A stretch of 64,000 nt of DNA from Streptomyces sp. CNH099 (GCA_000514715.1 AZWL01000004.1:1-64000), one strand, 5' to 3'. Counted from the stretch's first letter, positions 33,969 through 43,273 are shown. Made by a program: numbers and translations. Notes: generated from the sequence alone by a model not told the origin.

Positions 33969-35243
33969 TCAGCACTCGGGGACGCCCGGCAGCCAGGCGT
34001 CGGAGACGTCGACGAAGATGTTGGATATGTAGCCGCCGTAGTCGGGCAGATAGGACCAGGCGTCGTTTGTGTGGCCGGCGTACGAGACCGTCTCGCCCCG
34101 CTCCTGGCACTGCACCCGCACCTGCGTCGGGCCGGGCAGCGTGGTCAGCACCGCGGAGGAGGTGTTCGACTCCTGGCGGACCCGGACGTCGGTGCCCCAG
34201 GTGGGGAACCGTGTGCCGTCCTGCTCGCCGGTCCACAGGAACGTCACGTCGACCCAGCCGTTGTCGTTCAGGCCGACGTTGTAGAACGTGCCGTCGGCCA
34301 GGTCGATGCCCGCGGGGTTGGCGACGCGGCGGCCGAACTCGTCGAGCCCGCCGTTGTACCCGTGTCGGTAGGCCGCCTGCGCCTCGGGCATGCCCTGCGG
34401 CAGGTCCCGCCACGACTCGCGCACCGACGGGGGGTTCCAGTAGTCGTCCTTGGTGTTCCACGGCCCGACGTCCCACACCGGCGCCGTCTCGCACCGCACC
34501 GGGCCGCAGACCTGCACCGAGTACGCGGCGCTGCCCCTGGGGGACAGCCCGCGCCGCGAGGGCAGGGCCACGAAGTGGTCGTTGGGCACGATGACGTGGC
34601 CGTTGGCGGTGGTGCCGCCGACCAGGCCCTCGCGGGTGGCGAACAGCCGGTACGTCAGCGGGGCTTGCTGTCCCCGAAGGTCAGCCCGCGGGCGCGGCGC
34701 CGCGTCGGTGTCGGCCCGCAGCCGCAGCGACTCGACGGCGGGCGTCCCGCCGCCGCCGGCGCGCAGCGTCAGCCGGGCCTGGACCTCGGTGACCGCGAAC
34801 GGCAGCCGGGCCGCGCCGGCCGCCTCCCCGCCCGCCGGCAGCCACTCCGTCCACCCGCCGCCGGGCGCCCGGCCGCGGACGTCGACGGCGGCCTCCGCGC
34901 CCGCCGGGACACGGGCGTCGAGGGCGGCCCGCACCCGGTTGACGGGGCGGTCGAGGCGCTCGGGGGCGAGGACCTGGGTGCCCTCGCCGGGGACCGGCCC
35001 GAGCGAGGCGGGTGCGGCGGTCGGTGAGCGCAGCCGCAGACCGCCCTGTGCGTAGCGGACGTTGACGTCGTCCGCGTCGATCCGCGAGAGGTCGGCCCGC
35101 CAGGCGGCGGGCGGGGCGGGGCCGCCGGCCTCCGCCGGGTCGTCCGCCGCCCCGGCGTACGCCGGGTGCGCGACGGTCGCCGCGCAGATCGCGCCGGTCA
35201 GCGCAACCCTGCGCCACCGGCTCCGTGTTGGTGTGCGCCGCAT
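33969..35243 (-). CDS. Secreted protein of unknown function with the same C-terminal SH3-like module
   Basis: 424 residues from the ATG at 35243 with a GGAG just upstream. The N-terminus is a signal peptide (RWRRVALTGAICAATVAHPAYA). Residues 60-190 contain a beta-rich segment of the kind fused to amidases (GWTEWLPAGGEAAG), then a region with NDHFVALPSRRGLSPRGSA, WDVGPWNTKDDYWN and GIDLADGTFYNVGLNDNGW, seen in extracellular actinomycete proteins; I cannot assign catalysis. The C-terminus (GTDVRVRQESNTSSAVLTTLPG to LPGVPEC) parallels the M23 neighbour, including the terminal Cys. The gene is 47 bp upstream of the peptidase gene on the same strand, so probably co-expressed. Confidence 0.75.
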   Translation of the reverse strand: MRRTPTRSRWRRVALTGAICAATVAHPAYAGAADDPAEAGGPAPPAAWRADLSRIDADDVNVRYAQGGLRLRSPTAAPASLGPVPGEGTQVLAPERLDRPVNRVRAALDARVPAGAEAAVDVRGRAPGGGWTEWLPAGGEAAGAARLPFAVTEVQARLTLRAGGGGTPAVESLRLRADTDAAPRPRADLRGQQAPLTYRLFATREGLVGGTTANGHVIVPNDHFVALPSRRGLSPRGSAAYSVQVCGPVRCETAPVWDVGPWNTKDDYWNPPSVRESWRDLPQGMPEAQAAYRHGYNGGLDEFGRRVANPAGIDLADGTFYNVGLNDNGWVDVTFLWTGEQDGTRFPTWGTDVRVRQESNTSSAVLTTLPGPTQVRVQCQERGETVSYAGHTNDAWSYLPDYGGYISNIFVDVSDAWLPGVPEC

Positions 35244-35425
35244 CTGGCTCCTTCCCTGTTCCGGTGCTGTCCGTGCAGGTGGCCGTGCGGCGACGCATCG
35301 TAGGCAGCGGCTCACCGCCGCGCCGCACCGGTTTTCCGCCACCGTCGAAAACCCGATGTGGGCCGGGAGGGAACAGGGGCGGCCGGGGCGGGGACAGCGC
35401 AGGCCGCACGTGGTTACCCTCGGGT

Positions 35426-36430
35426 ATGGCCGGAATGCTTCATGTCCACTTCAATGACCGGGACTTCCGCCACGTCCAGCTCGCCCGCACCCCCGACCCG
35501 ATCTGGGAGGCGATCCTCGGGCTGCACGTCGCGTACACCCCCGCGCCCCTCCTCCCCGCCCGGCTGCGCCCCTGGCACGGCCGGGCCCGCCGCCGGCTGC
35601 ACCAGCACGACCTGCGCCGCACCTGCCGCCTGCTCAACGGCATCGCCCCCGCCGACGCCACCTACTTCCCCGACTTCCTCACCCCCGTCGAGTCCGAGGA
35701 CGGCATCACCGCGGGCCTGCGCACCCTGCGCTCCACCCCCGCCACCCGGCTCTCCCGCGAGGTCCGCATCGCCGCCCGGCACCGCCGCCTGCCCCCGTGG
35801 ACCCGGCGGCTCGCCGCCGGCGACCGCACCGTGCTCGGCGACCTCGCCGACGCGCTGCACCACGTCCACGACCGCCTCATCGCCCCCGACTGGGGCGAGA
35901 TCGAAGCCGCCGTCGCCGCCGACCGCGCCCGCCAGCTCGACGCGCTGGAGGCCGGCCTGCCCGCCGTCCTCGCCACGCTCGACCCCTGCACCTGGACCGA
36001 CCCCGTGCTCAGCGCCCCCTATCCGGTGAACTCCACCCTCCACCTGCGCGGCCGCGGCATCCGGCTCATCCCCTCCTACTTCTGCCACACCAAGCCCATC
36101 GCCGTCGCCGACCCCGGGCTGCCGCCCGTCCTCGTCCACCCCGTACGCCCGCACGTCCCGGGAGCCGGCGCCGCCGGCCCCGCCGCACGCCGCGACGCCG
36201 CCCTCGCCGCGCTCCTCGGTGCCAGCCGCGCCCGCGTCCTGGCCGCGCTCACCGGCACCGCCGGCACCCCCACCACCGGCGGCGTCGCCGCCCGGCTCGG
36301 CATGCCCGCCTCCTCCGTCAGCGGCCACCTCACCGTGCTGCGCCGCGCCGGACTCGCCGAGAGCGAACGGGCCGGCCCGCACGTCGTCCACCGGCTGACG
36401 GCCCGCGGCCGGCACCTGCTGGAGTGCTGA
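35426..36430 (+). CDS. ArsR-like winged-helix regulator
   Basis: 334 residues; ATG at 35426 (ATG at 35435 is an alternative; neither has a strong ribosome-binding site). The N-terminal ~230 residues are the long helical region found in actinomycete ArsR-type proteins (ARTPDPIWEAILGLHVAY, LLNGIAPADATYFPDFLTP). The C-terminal winged helix (TGGVAARLGMPASSVSGHLT, VLRRAGLAESERAG) binds DNA. Divergent from the secreted-protein gene at 33969-35243. Target unknown. Confidence 0.82.
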   Translation: MAGMLHVHFNDRDFRHVQLARTPDPIWEAILGLHVAYTPAPLLPARLRPWHGRARRRLHQHDLRRTCRLLNGIAPADATYFPDFLTPVESEDGITAGLRTLRSTPATRLSREVRIAARHRRLPPWTRRLAAGDRTVLGDLADALHHVHDRLIAPDWGEIEAAVAADRARQLDALEAGLPAVLATLDPCTWTDPVLSAPYPVNSTLHLRGRGIRLIPSYFCHTKPIAVADPGLPPVLVHPVRPHVPGAGAAGPAARRDAALAALLGASRARVLAALTGTAGTPTTGGVAARLGMPASSVSGHLTVLRRAGLAESERAGPHVVHRLTARGRHLLEC

Positions 36431-36559
36431 CCGCCCACGACCGCCCACGACCACCCACGACCGCACGTCCGGCGGCATTCGCCGGGCGTCTTCCGCGGGT
36501 TCACCCCCCGCTGCTGTGATACCTGCGCCCCCCGCACCCCGACCACCACGGAGGCACGC

Positions 36560-37141
36560 GTGAACCTCGTCGTCAACGGCGACGCAGAGACCGGGCCCGG
36601 AGGCACCGCGGAGCCCGTCGGCACCGTCCACGGCTGGCGCCTCACCCAGGGCGCCCCCGCCCTCGTCCGCTACGACCTCGGCGGCGGCTACCCCGCTCCC
36701 GGCGACCCCGGCCCCGCCCGCCGCGGCAGCCGGTTCTTCACCGGGGGCAACAGCGCCCGCACCGCCCTCGTCCAGGACGTCGACCTGCCCCGCCACGGCG
36801 CCACCGGCCGCGCCGCCGTCGACGCCGGCCGGGTCCACTACACCCTCACCGCCTGGCTCGGCGGCTACGCCGCCCAGCAGGACGGCGCCCGGCTCTCCGC
36901 CGAACTCCGCGACGCCCACGGCACGCCGCTGGCGCTGAGCGTGCTCGGCCCCGTCACCGCGGAGGAGCGCGGCGGCCGCACCGGACTCCTGGAGCGGGCC
37001 GCCACCGCCGCCGTGCCGCCGGGCGCGCGCAGCGCCCGCCTGCTGCTCACCTTCACCCGCGCCGGGGGCACCGCCAACGACGGCTACGCCGACGCCGTCA
37101 CCCTGACCCTCAGCCGCGCCCGCCGAGGAGGCCGCCCGTGA
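36560..37141 (+). CDS. Hypothetical beta-sandwich protein coupled to phoD
   Basis: 193 residues from the GTG at 36560 with GGAGG upstream. It begins NLVVNGDAETGPGG, the opening strand typical of carbohydrate-binding-like beta-sandwich domains (the NGDFE-type start), and continues with alternating strands (VHYTLTAWLGGYAAQQDGA, ARLLLTFTRAGGTANDGYAD). No signal peptide or transmembrane segment is seen. Its stop overlaps the phoD start (GTGA). Since PhoD carries a Tat signal, co-export as a partner is conceivable but unproven. Confidence 0.7.
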   Translation: MNLVVNGDAETGPGGTAEPVGTVHGWRLTQGAPALVRYDLGGGYPAPGDPGPARRGSRFFTGGNSARTALVQDVDLPRHGATGRAAVDAGRVHYTLTAWLGGYAAQQDGARLSAELRDAHGTPLALSVLGPVTAEERGGRTGLLERAATAAVPPGARSARLLLTFTRAGGTANDGYADAVTLTLSRARRGGRP

Positions 37142-38703
37142 CCGTCGACCGCCGCACCCTGCTGAAGTCCGCGGCCGCCGCCGGCGCCCTCGGCGCCGCC
37201 TGGCCGCTGGCCGCCGGGCTCACCCCGGCGCAGGCCCGCGCCGCCGCCGAGGCGCTCGGCGCCGCGTACGACGACGCCCCCTTCACCCTCGGCGTCGCCT
37301 CCGGCGACCCCCGGCCCCACTCCGTGGTGCTCTGGACCCGGCTCGCCCCCGAACCGCTCGCCGCCGAACAGGACCTCCCCGGCGTCGTCGAGGTCCGCTG
37401 GACCGTCGCCGAGGACCCCGGGCTGCGCCGCGTCGTCGCCCGCGGCACCGTCCCCGCCTCCGCCACCCTCGGCCACAGCGTCCACGTCCCCGTCACCGGC
37501 CTCGCCGCCGGGCGCACGTACTACTACGCCTTCAGCACCCTCGGCCGCACCAGCCGCACCGGCCGCACCCGCACCGCGCCCGGCCGCCGGGTGCGCCGGG
37601 TGCGCTTCGCCGCCGCCAACTGCCAGGCGTTCCACGACGGCTACTACGCCGCGCACCGCGGCATCGCCCGCGAGAACGTCGACTTCGTCGTCCACCTCGG
37701 CGACTACATCTACGAACACGGCCGGGTCGGCGGCGTCCCCGAAGACCACGTCCGCGACCACGAAGGACCCGAGATCCTCACCCTCGGCGACTACCGCAGA
37801 CGCCACGCCCTCTACAAGGGCGACCCCGCGCTGCGCGCCGCGCACGCCGCCCACCCGTGGTTCCTCACCTGGGACGACCACGAGGTCGTCAACGACTACA
37901 GCGGCGGCACCGGCGGCGCCCCCTTCGTGCGCCGCCGGGCCGCCGCCTACCAGGCGTGGTACGAACACATGCCGCACCGCGACTCCTTCGGCGACTCCGC
38001 GCTGCCCGACCCCGAGATCCACCGCGTCCGCGACTGGGGCGGGCTCGTCCGGCTCACCGTGCTCGACCTGCGCTCCCACCGCTCCGCGCAGAACCTCCCC
38101 GACGGCACCATCCTCGGCGCCGGGCAGAAGGCCTGGCTCAAGCACACCGTCGACAACGCCCCCGACGCCTGGCAGGTCTGGGCCAACTCGATCATGCTCA
38201 GCCAGCTGCGCGGCTCGCCCGGCGGCCCGTACATGTTCACCGACCAGTGGGACGGCTTCCTCGCCGAACGCCGGGAGGTCCTGGAGCACGTCCACGCCGC
38301 CGGCCTCGAAGACCTCGTCGTCGTCACCGGCGACTGGCACTCCGCCTTCGTCGACGACATCCGCACCGACTACGACGACCCCGGATCGCCGCTCGTCGGC
38401 ACCGAGTTCACCGCCCACTCCGTCACCTCCGGGGCGTACTCCCCGGACTGGAACCGGACCAACGGGCCGGTCATGGGCGCCGCCAACCCGCACCTGAAGT
38501 ACTTCGAGGGCAACCGCTACGGCTACGACGTCTACGACGTCACCCCGGAGCGCTTCAGCGCCCACATGCGGGTGATCGGCGACCGGCGCGACCCGCGCTC
38601 GCCGGTCACGACGCTGACGACCTTCCACGTCGACCGCGGGCGCCCCGGCAGCTACGAGGACGAGGCGACGCGGAACTCCCCGGCCCAGTACCGCCGGGAC
38701 TGA
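37138..38703 (+). CDS. phoD: Alkaline phosphatase PhoD, Tat-exported
   Basis: 521 residues, GTG at 37138 overlapping the upstream stop. A Tat signal (DRRTLLKSAAAAGALGAAWP) opens the protein. PhoD signatures follow: FTLGVASGDPRPHSVVLWTR, HLGDYIYEHG, WDDHEVVNDYSGG, VVTGDWHSAFVDDI, carrying the metal ligands of the Fe/Ca phosphodiesterase-monoesterase active site. Length is typical. It releases phosphate from esters outside the cell and is usually under PhoP control; I did not find a clear PHO box upstream. Confidence 0.95.
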   Translation: MTVDRRTLLKSAAAAGALGAAWPLAAGLTPAQARAAAEALGAAYDDAPFTLGVASGDPRPHSVVLWTRLAPEPLAAEQDLPGVVEVRWTVAEDPGLRRVVARGTVPASATLGHSVHVPVTGLAAGRTYYYAFSTLGRTSRTGRTRTAPGRRVRRVRFAAANCQAFHDGYYAAHRGIARENVDFVVHLGDYIYEHGRVGGVPEDHVRDHEGPEILTLGDYRRRHALYKGDPALRAAHAAHPWFLTWDDHEVVNDYSGGTGGAPFVRRRAAAYQAWYEHMPHRDSFGDSALPDPEIHRVRDWGGLVRLTVLDLRSHRSAQNLPDGTILGAGQKAWLKHTVDNAPDAWQVWANSIMLSQLRGSPGGPYMFTDQWDGFLAERREVLEHVHAAGLEDLVVVTGDWHSAFVDDIRTDYDDPGSPLVGTEFTAHSVTSGAYSPDWNRTNGPVMGAANPHLKYFEGNRYGYDVYDVTPERFSAHMRVIGDRRDPRSPVTTLTTFHVDRGRPGSYEDEATRNSPAQYRRD

Positions 38704-38989
38704 CCCGGCCCTGCTCCGGCGGCCGGCGGCGGTCGGCACCCGGCCGGGCCCCCGTGCGCCGCCGGCCTGCGCGGCGCCCGGGCCCGGCCGGGTTGCCGCC
38801 TGGGATCCCGCCCGATCGTCCGCCCCCGCCGACACCCCAGTCAATCCTTGAGTTCGCTTGCCGGAATCCGAGGATTCGCTTGGGGGAAAACGTGTTTCCC
38901 CGTGTGTCCCTGCGCGGTCACCCGTTCGGCCCATCGATAGAATCGCCCGATGTCCGAACCGGCAGCACTCGGAACTGCGAGGAGGCACG

Positions 38990-39361
38990 TTGACGGGACA
39001 TGACGTCACCGACGAGCAGTGGCAGGGGCTCGCCGAAGTCGTGCCGCTGCGCGGCAACGAATGGCCCTCCTGGACGGGGCACGAAACGCTCGACGACCCC
39101 GAAGCGGACGCCGACCAGCGGCAGTTCGTCGTCATCCGCTGCCAGGTGTTCGCCGACGCACGGCGCGTCGCCGAATACCTGATAGCGCAGGTCCCGGTGC
39201 TGCTCGACCTCACCGGCGCCGAGATCGACGTCGCCAAGCGCGTGCTGGACTTCGCCAGCGGCGTCACCTTCGGGATCCAGAGCAGCATGCACCGGGTCGA
39301 CCGCAACGTCTTCCTGCTGGCCCCGGTCGGCACGGAGGTCGAACCGCTGGCCGGCCGCTGA
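38990..39361 (+). CDS. SepF-like cell-division protein (short paralogue)
   Basis: 123 residues from a TTG at 38990, chosen for the GGAGG six bases before it; an upstream ATG would lie in unrelated sequence. The C-terminal ~80 residues are a SepF domain (FVVIRCQVFADARRVAEYLI, VLLDLTGAEIDVAKRVLDFA, SGVTFGIQSSMHRVDRNVFL). Unlike canonical SepF there is no extended N-terminal membrane helix with a long linker. Streptomycetes carry SepF plus two SepF-like paralogues, and this is most like a paralogue. It may modulate FtsZ ring or branching. Confidence 0.85.
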   Translation: MTGHDVTDEQWQGLAEVVPLRGNEWPSWTGHETLDDPEADADQRQFVVIRCQVFADARRVAEYLIAQVPVLLDLTGAEIDVAKRVLDFASGVTFGIQSSMHRVDRNVFLLAPVGTEVEPLAGR

Positions 39362-39478
39362 CCCCCTACCGTGCCCGTGCGGGCGGCCTCCGCGGTTTCG
39401 CGGGGGCTCGCCCGTTCGGGGGAAGGTCCCGCAGGCGGAACGGTTCGGCTCACGGCGGGCTCAATAGCGTCCCGTCGC

Positions 39479-40849
39479 ATGACCTCCCACCCCGGGCGCC
39501 CCCTGCACGCCCCGCGCGCGAGCCCGCGCGACACCGTGCGCGAGCCGCCCCGCGACGCCCCGCACCAGGACCGTCGCGGCGCTACGCGCGAACGCCTCCG
39601 TGAGGACACCGGCCGGGACGTCGGCGCGGACTTACGGGACCCGCGGGGCGACGAGCCCCCGCGCACGGCCCGCCCCGGGCCCCGCGCCCGGGCCGAGCGC
39701 GCGACGCTCCGCGAACTGCGGCTGTCCGCCTTCAAGTCGCACCGCGGCACCCGCCTCCGCCTCGGCGCCCTCACCCTCTTCACCGGCGGCAGCGGCAGCG
39801 GCAAGACCGCCGCGCTGGAGGCGTGCGGGGTACTGGCCCGGCTTGGCGCCGGGGCCACCCTGGAAGAGGCGTTCGCCCCGGTCTCCGGGGGCGCCGCGGC
39901 ATGCGTACCGCACCGGGCCAGGCCCGACGCCGCCGGCCGCCGCGGCATCCGGCTCGGCTGCACGGTACGCGGCCCGCTCGGCGACGTCACGCTCGACGTC
40001 GCCATACAGGCCGAACCCGAACTGCGCATCGTCGGCGAGCGCCTCACCGGCGCCGGCCGCACCCTGCTGGCCACCGCGCTGCGCGACCCCGGCCGGGACC
40101 GGGTGGACGCGGCGTGGCACACCGCCGGTACCGCCCCCGTCACCCGGGCCCCGCTGCCCGACGACCGGCTCGGCACCGCCCTGCTGCCGCTGCGGGTCGG
40201 CGGCCGTACGGACGGCGAACGGCTGGTGCTCGCCGCCGCCGAGCAGGCCGTCGTCGCACTCCGCTCCGTCTACCCCTGCGACCCGCGCCCCGCGCTGATG
40301 CGCGCCACCGCCGCCGTGCCGTGCGACGACCGCGGGCTCACCACCGACTGCCGCAACCTGCCGGCGGTGCTGCACCGCGTACGCGACGAGTGCGGCACCA
40401 GGCACGCGGCCCTCGTGGAGGCCCTGCGCGGCGGCTGCCGGGGCCCGGTGCACGACATGACGACGGAGCCGTACGGGGAGGCGCTGGTGCGGGCCGTGCT
40501 GGTGCGCGGGCCGGGGCAGCGCGGCACCCCCGTCGAGACGCTGGGCGACGGCGAGTTGCGCTACCTCGCGCTGGCGCTGGTGCTGCTCACCGGGCCGGGG
40601 GTGCTGGCGGTGGACCCGGCGGCGGAGGTGCCGTCGGCGCGGCAGGCGCTGACGGTGCTGGCGGACGGGATCGACCGGTGCCTCGACGCGCGGCAGGCGC
40701 GGGAGCTGGCGGCGCTGTGCGGCCGGATGTGCGACCGCGGGCACATCCGGCTGGTGGGGTCGGTCGGCGACCCGGAGCTGGCGGCCTCGGTGGCGGGCGC
40801 CACGGCGGTGCCGCTGCCGCAGCGGCCCCCGCCGGCGCGGCGGAGGTAG
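39479..40849 (+). CDS. AAA/SMC-like ATPase with disordered N-terminus
   Basis: 456 residues from the ATG at 39479. The first ~75 residues are Arg/Pro/Asp-rich and probably disordered. Then LRELRLSAFKSHRGTRLRLG and LTLFTGGSGSGKTAALEA, the N-terminal Walker A of OLD/RecF-like ATPases, are seen. The distal part has LGDGELRYLALALVLLTGPG, in place of the signature motif, and VLAVDPAAEVPS at the Walker B position, where the usual Glu is missing. It follows the SepF-like gene by 117 bp. Function unknown; an actinomycete-specific ATPase. Confidence 0.78.
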   Translation: MTSHPGRPLHAPRASPRDTVREPPRDAPHQDRRGATRERLREDTGRDVGADLRDPRGDEPPRTARPGPRARAERATLRELRLSAFKSHRGTRLRLGALTLFTGGSGSGKTAALEACGVLARLGAGATLEEAFAPVSGGAAACVPHRARPDAAGRRGIRLGCTVRGPLGDVTLDVAIQAEPELRIVGERLTGAGRTLLATALRDPGRDRVDAAWHTAGTAPVTRAPLPDDRLGTALLPLRVGGRTDGERLVLAAAEQAVVALRSVYPCDPRPALMRATAAVPCDDRGLTTDCRNLPAVLHRVRDECGTRHAALVEALRGGCRGPVHDMTTEPYGEALVRAVLVRGPGQRGTPVETLGDGELRYLALALVLLTGPGVLAVDPAAEVPSARQALTVLADGIDRCLDARQARELAALCGRMCDRGHIRLVGSVGDPELAASVAGATAVPLPQRPPPARRR

Positions 40850-40966
40850 CCGGACGGCGGGTTCCCGGGCCCGGCGGCCGGCGGCCGGGCGGGAATGGCG
40901 TTGCGGACGGCGCCGCCGGGCCCGGAGAGTTGGCGTACGACGTACGACAGCGAAGGAGGGGTGCAC

Positions 40967-41761
40967 ATGCCCGTCGACGGCCGGAGCGCACTGGTCACCG
41001 GCGTGAGCCGGACGAAGGGGATCGGGTTCGCCATCGCCCGCAGGCTGGTCGCGGACGGCGCGCGCGTGTTCGTGCACGGCTACCCGCCGCACGACGAGGA
41101 GATGTCCTGGGGCTCCGACCTCCAAGGCACCAACACCGTCGTCCAGGCGCTCGGCGGCGACTACGACCGGGCCGACCACGCCACCGCCGACCTCGCCCAG
41201 CCGGACGCGCCCGCCGCGCTGCTGACCGCGGCGCGGGAGTGCTACGGGATGGTGGACACGCTCGTCGTGAACCACGCCCGCAGCTCCACCTACGGCCTGG
41301 AGCAGCTGACCGCAGCCGAACTCGACCTGTGCTGGGCGGTGAACGTACGGGCCACGCTGCTGCTGGTGCAGGAGTTCGCGGCGCAGTACGACGAGGCGGC
41401 CGGGCGGGAGCGGGGCGGCGGCCGGGTCGTGCTGTTCACCTCCGGCCAGCATCTGGCGCCGATGAGCGGGGAGATCCCGTACGCCGCCACGAAGGGGGCG
41501 CTGCAGCAGCTGACGCTGACGCTCTCGGACGCCCTCGTCGACCGCGGCATCACCGTGAACTGCGTCAACCCCGGCCCCACGGACACCGGCTGGGCGGACG
41601 CGGAACTGACCGCGCAGGTGGGGCGGGCGCTGCCGCGCGGCCGGTGGAACACGCCGGAGGAGGCGGCGTCCGTGGTCGGGCTGCTCCTGGGCGACGACGC
41701 CGCGACGATCACCGGCAACACGGTCGACGCGGAGTCGGGCTTCCGGCGGTGGGTGCGGTAG
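40967..41761 (+). CDS. Short-chain dehydrogenase/reductase
   Basis: 264 residues from the ATG at 40967, preceded by GGAGGGG. NAD(P) motif SALVTGVSRTKGIGFAIAR, then LVVNHARSSTYG, the catalytic Ser region LFTSGQHLAPMSG and YAATK (Tyr-x-x-x-Lys), and NCVNPGPTDTGW. The SDR fold is complete, with an insertion around residues 45-65. The substrate cannot be predicted. Confidence 0.92.
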   Translation: MPVDGRSALVTGVSRTKGIGFAIARRLVADGARVFVHGYPPHDEEMSWGSDLQGTNTVVQALGGDYDRADHATADLAQPDAPAALLTAARECYGMVDTLVVNHARSSTYGLEQLTAAELDLCWAVNVRATLLLVQEFAAQYDEAAGRERGGGRVVLFTSGQHLAPMSGEIPYAATKGALQQLTLTLSDALVDRGITVNCVNPGPTDTGWADAELTAQVGRALPRGRWNTPEEAASVVGLLLGDDAATITGNTVDAESGFRRWVR

Positions 41762-41798
41762 AGCCGGGCGGGGGACGCCGGGTGGTAGACAGGGGCGC

Positions 41799-42215
41799 AT
41801 GACGGACGACGTGCAGGGACTCCAGAAGCGGCTCGCGGCGTTCGCCGCGGCGCGGGACTGGGAGCAGTACCACACCCCGAAGAACCTGGCCGCGGCGCTC
41901 GGCGTGGAGGCCGCGGAGCTGCTGGAGATCTTCCAGTGGCTGACGCCGGAGGAGTCCGCGCGGATCATGGCGGACCCGGAGGCGGCGCACCGGGTGACGG
42001 ACGAGGTGGCGGACGTGCTGGCGTACCTGCTGCAGTTCTGCTCGGCGGTGGGGGTGGATCCGCTGGCGGCGCTGGCGGCGAAGATCGAGCGCAACGAGAA
42101 GCGGTTTCCGGCGCCGGAGCGGGGGAGAGGAGCGGGTGCGGAGCCGGGGCCGGGTTCGGGGCCTGTCGTGGGGCCCGGGCCGTCGTCCGGCCCGGGGCCA
42201 GGGGAGGGACCGTGA
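41799..42215 (+). CDS. MazG-like nucleotide pyrophosphohydrolase
   Basis: 138 residues, ATG at 41799. The all-helical MazG-like core is at residues 8-105: NLAAALGVEAAELLEIFQWL, with the metal-binding E-x-x-E, and TDEVADVLAYLLQF (E-x-x-D). Members hydrolyse dCTP or other NTPs to NMP. The last ~30 residues are a Gly/Pro low-complexity tail (GPGSGPVVGPGPSSGPGPG). The stop overlaps the next gene (GTGA). Confidence 0.9.
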   Translation: MTDDVQGLQKRLAAFAAARDWEQYHTPKNLAAALGVEAAELLEIFQWLTPEESARIMADPEAAHRVTDEVADVLAYLLQFCSAVGVDPLAALAAKIERNEKRFPAPERGRGAGAEPGPGSGPVVGPGPSSGPGPGEGP

Positions 42216-43201
42216 GGTCCCGACTGCCGTTCGCCGAGGCGGTCGCGCGGGCGGCGGGTGACGGGGCTCCGCTCGTCCTTGACGGCGGCCTGTCGAACCA
42301 GCTCGAAGCGCAGGGCTGCGACCTGCGCGACGAGCTGTGGTCGGCCCGGCTCCTCGCGGACGGCCCCGGGCAGATCGAGGACGCCCACGCCGCGTACGTA
42401 CGGGCGGGGGCCGACGTGCTGCTGACGGCGAGCTACCAGGCGACGTTCGAGGGCTTCGCGCGCCGGGGCGCCGGGCGGGAGGAGGCGGCCCGGCTGCTGC
42501 GGAGCAGCGTGACGCTGGCGCGGCGGGCGGCGGACGCGGCGCCCCGCCCGGTGTGGGTGGCGGCGTCGGCGGGGCCGTACGGGGCGATGCTGGCGGACGG
42601 CTCGGAGTACCACGGCCGGTACGGGGACGGCGTGGGCGTCGCGGAGCTGGCGCGTTTCCACCGGCCGCGGCTTGAGGCGCTGGCGGCGGCGGAGCCGGAC
42701 GTGCTGGCGCTGGAGACGGTCCCGGGGATGACGGAGGCGACGGCGCTGCTGAGGGCGGCGGCGGAGCTGGCCGCGGGCGTGCCGGTGTGGCTGACGTACA
42801 CGGTCGCGGGCGGGGCGACGCGGGCGGGGGAGCCGCTGGCGGACGCCTTCGCGCTCGCCGCGGACGACGAGCGGGTGGCGGCGGTCGGGGTCAACTGCTG
42901 TGCGCCGGAGGACGTCGCGTACGCGGTGCGGACCGCAGCGCGCGTCACGGGCAAGCCGGTGGTGGCGTACCCGAACAGCGGCGAGGGCTGGGACCCGGCC
43001 GCCCGCGACTGGCGCGGCCCCGGCTCGTTCGACGCGGCGGCGGCCACGTCCTGGCGCCGCGCGGGCGCCGCGGTGCTGGGCGGCTGCTGCCGCGTGGGCC
43101 CCGACGGCATCGCCGCCCTGGCGGCGCAGCTGCGCGGCGGCGGTGCACGACGGAAGCCCGGCGGGGGCCCAGCGGGTGAGGGCGGCAGCCCCGGCACGTG
43201 A
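42212..43201 (+). CDS. mmuM: Homocysteine S-methyltransferase
   Basis: 329 residues; GTG at 42212 overlapping the MazG-like stop, with GGAGGGA before it. Family features: LVLDGGLSNQLEAQG, LLTASYQATFEGF, LALETVPGMTEA, and the zinc-binding cysteines in VGVNCCAPEDV and LGGCCRVGPDG. It should transfer a methyl from S-methylmethionine or SAM to homocysteine, making methionine. Length is standard for MmuM. Confidence 0.93.
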   Translation: MRSRLPFAEAVARAAGDGAPLVLDGGLSNQLEAQGCDLRDELWSARLLADGPGQIEDAHAAYVRAGADVLLTASYQATFEGFARRGAGREEAARLLRSSVTLARRAADAAPRPVWVAASAGPYGAMLADGSEYHGRYGDGVGVAELARFHRPRLEALAAAEPDVLALETVPGMTEATALLRAAAELAAGVPVWLTYTVAGGATRAGEPLADAFALAADDERVAAVGVNCCAPEDVAYAVRTAARVTGKPVVAYPNSGEGWDPAARDWRGPGSFDAAAATSWRRAGAAVLGGCCRVGPDGIAALAAQLRGGGARRKPGGGPAGEGGSPGT

Positions 43202-43251
43202 GCGCCGCGCCCGGCGGTGAGCTCCCCCGGCGCGGTGATGCTGCTGGGCGA

Positions 43252-43273
43252 CGGGCCGCCGTGAACCGGCCCG
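43252..43273. terminator. Possible terminator hairpin between convergent genes
   Basis: CGGGCCG (43252-43258) and CGGCCCG (43267-43273) form a 7-bp stem with an 8-base loop between mmuM and the convergent esterase gene. Short stem, so only a candidate. Confidence 0.35.

Noticed and set aside
37084..40176. Large minus-strand frame opposite phoD, the SepF-like gene and the ATPase
   Set aside because: No protein motif and overlaps three well-supported plus-strand genes.
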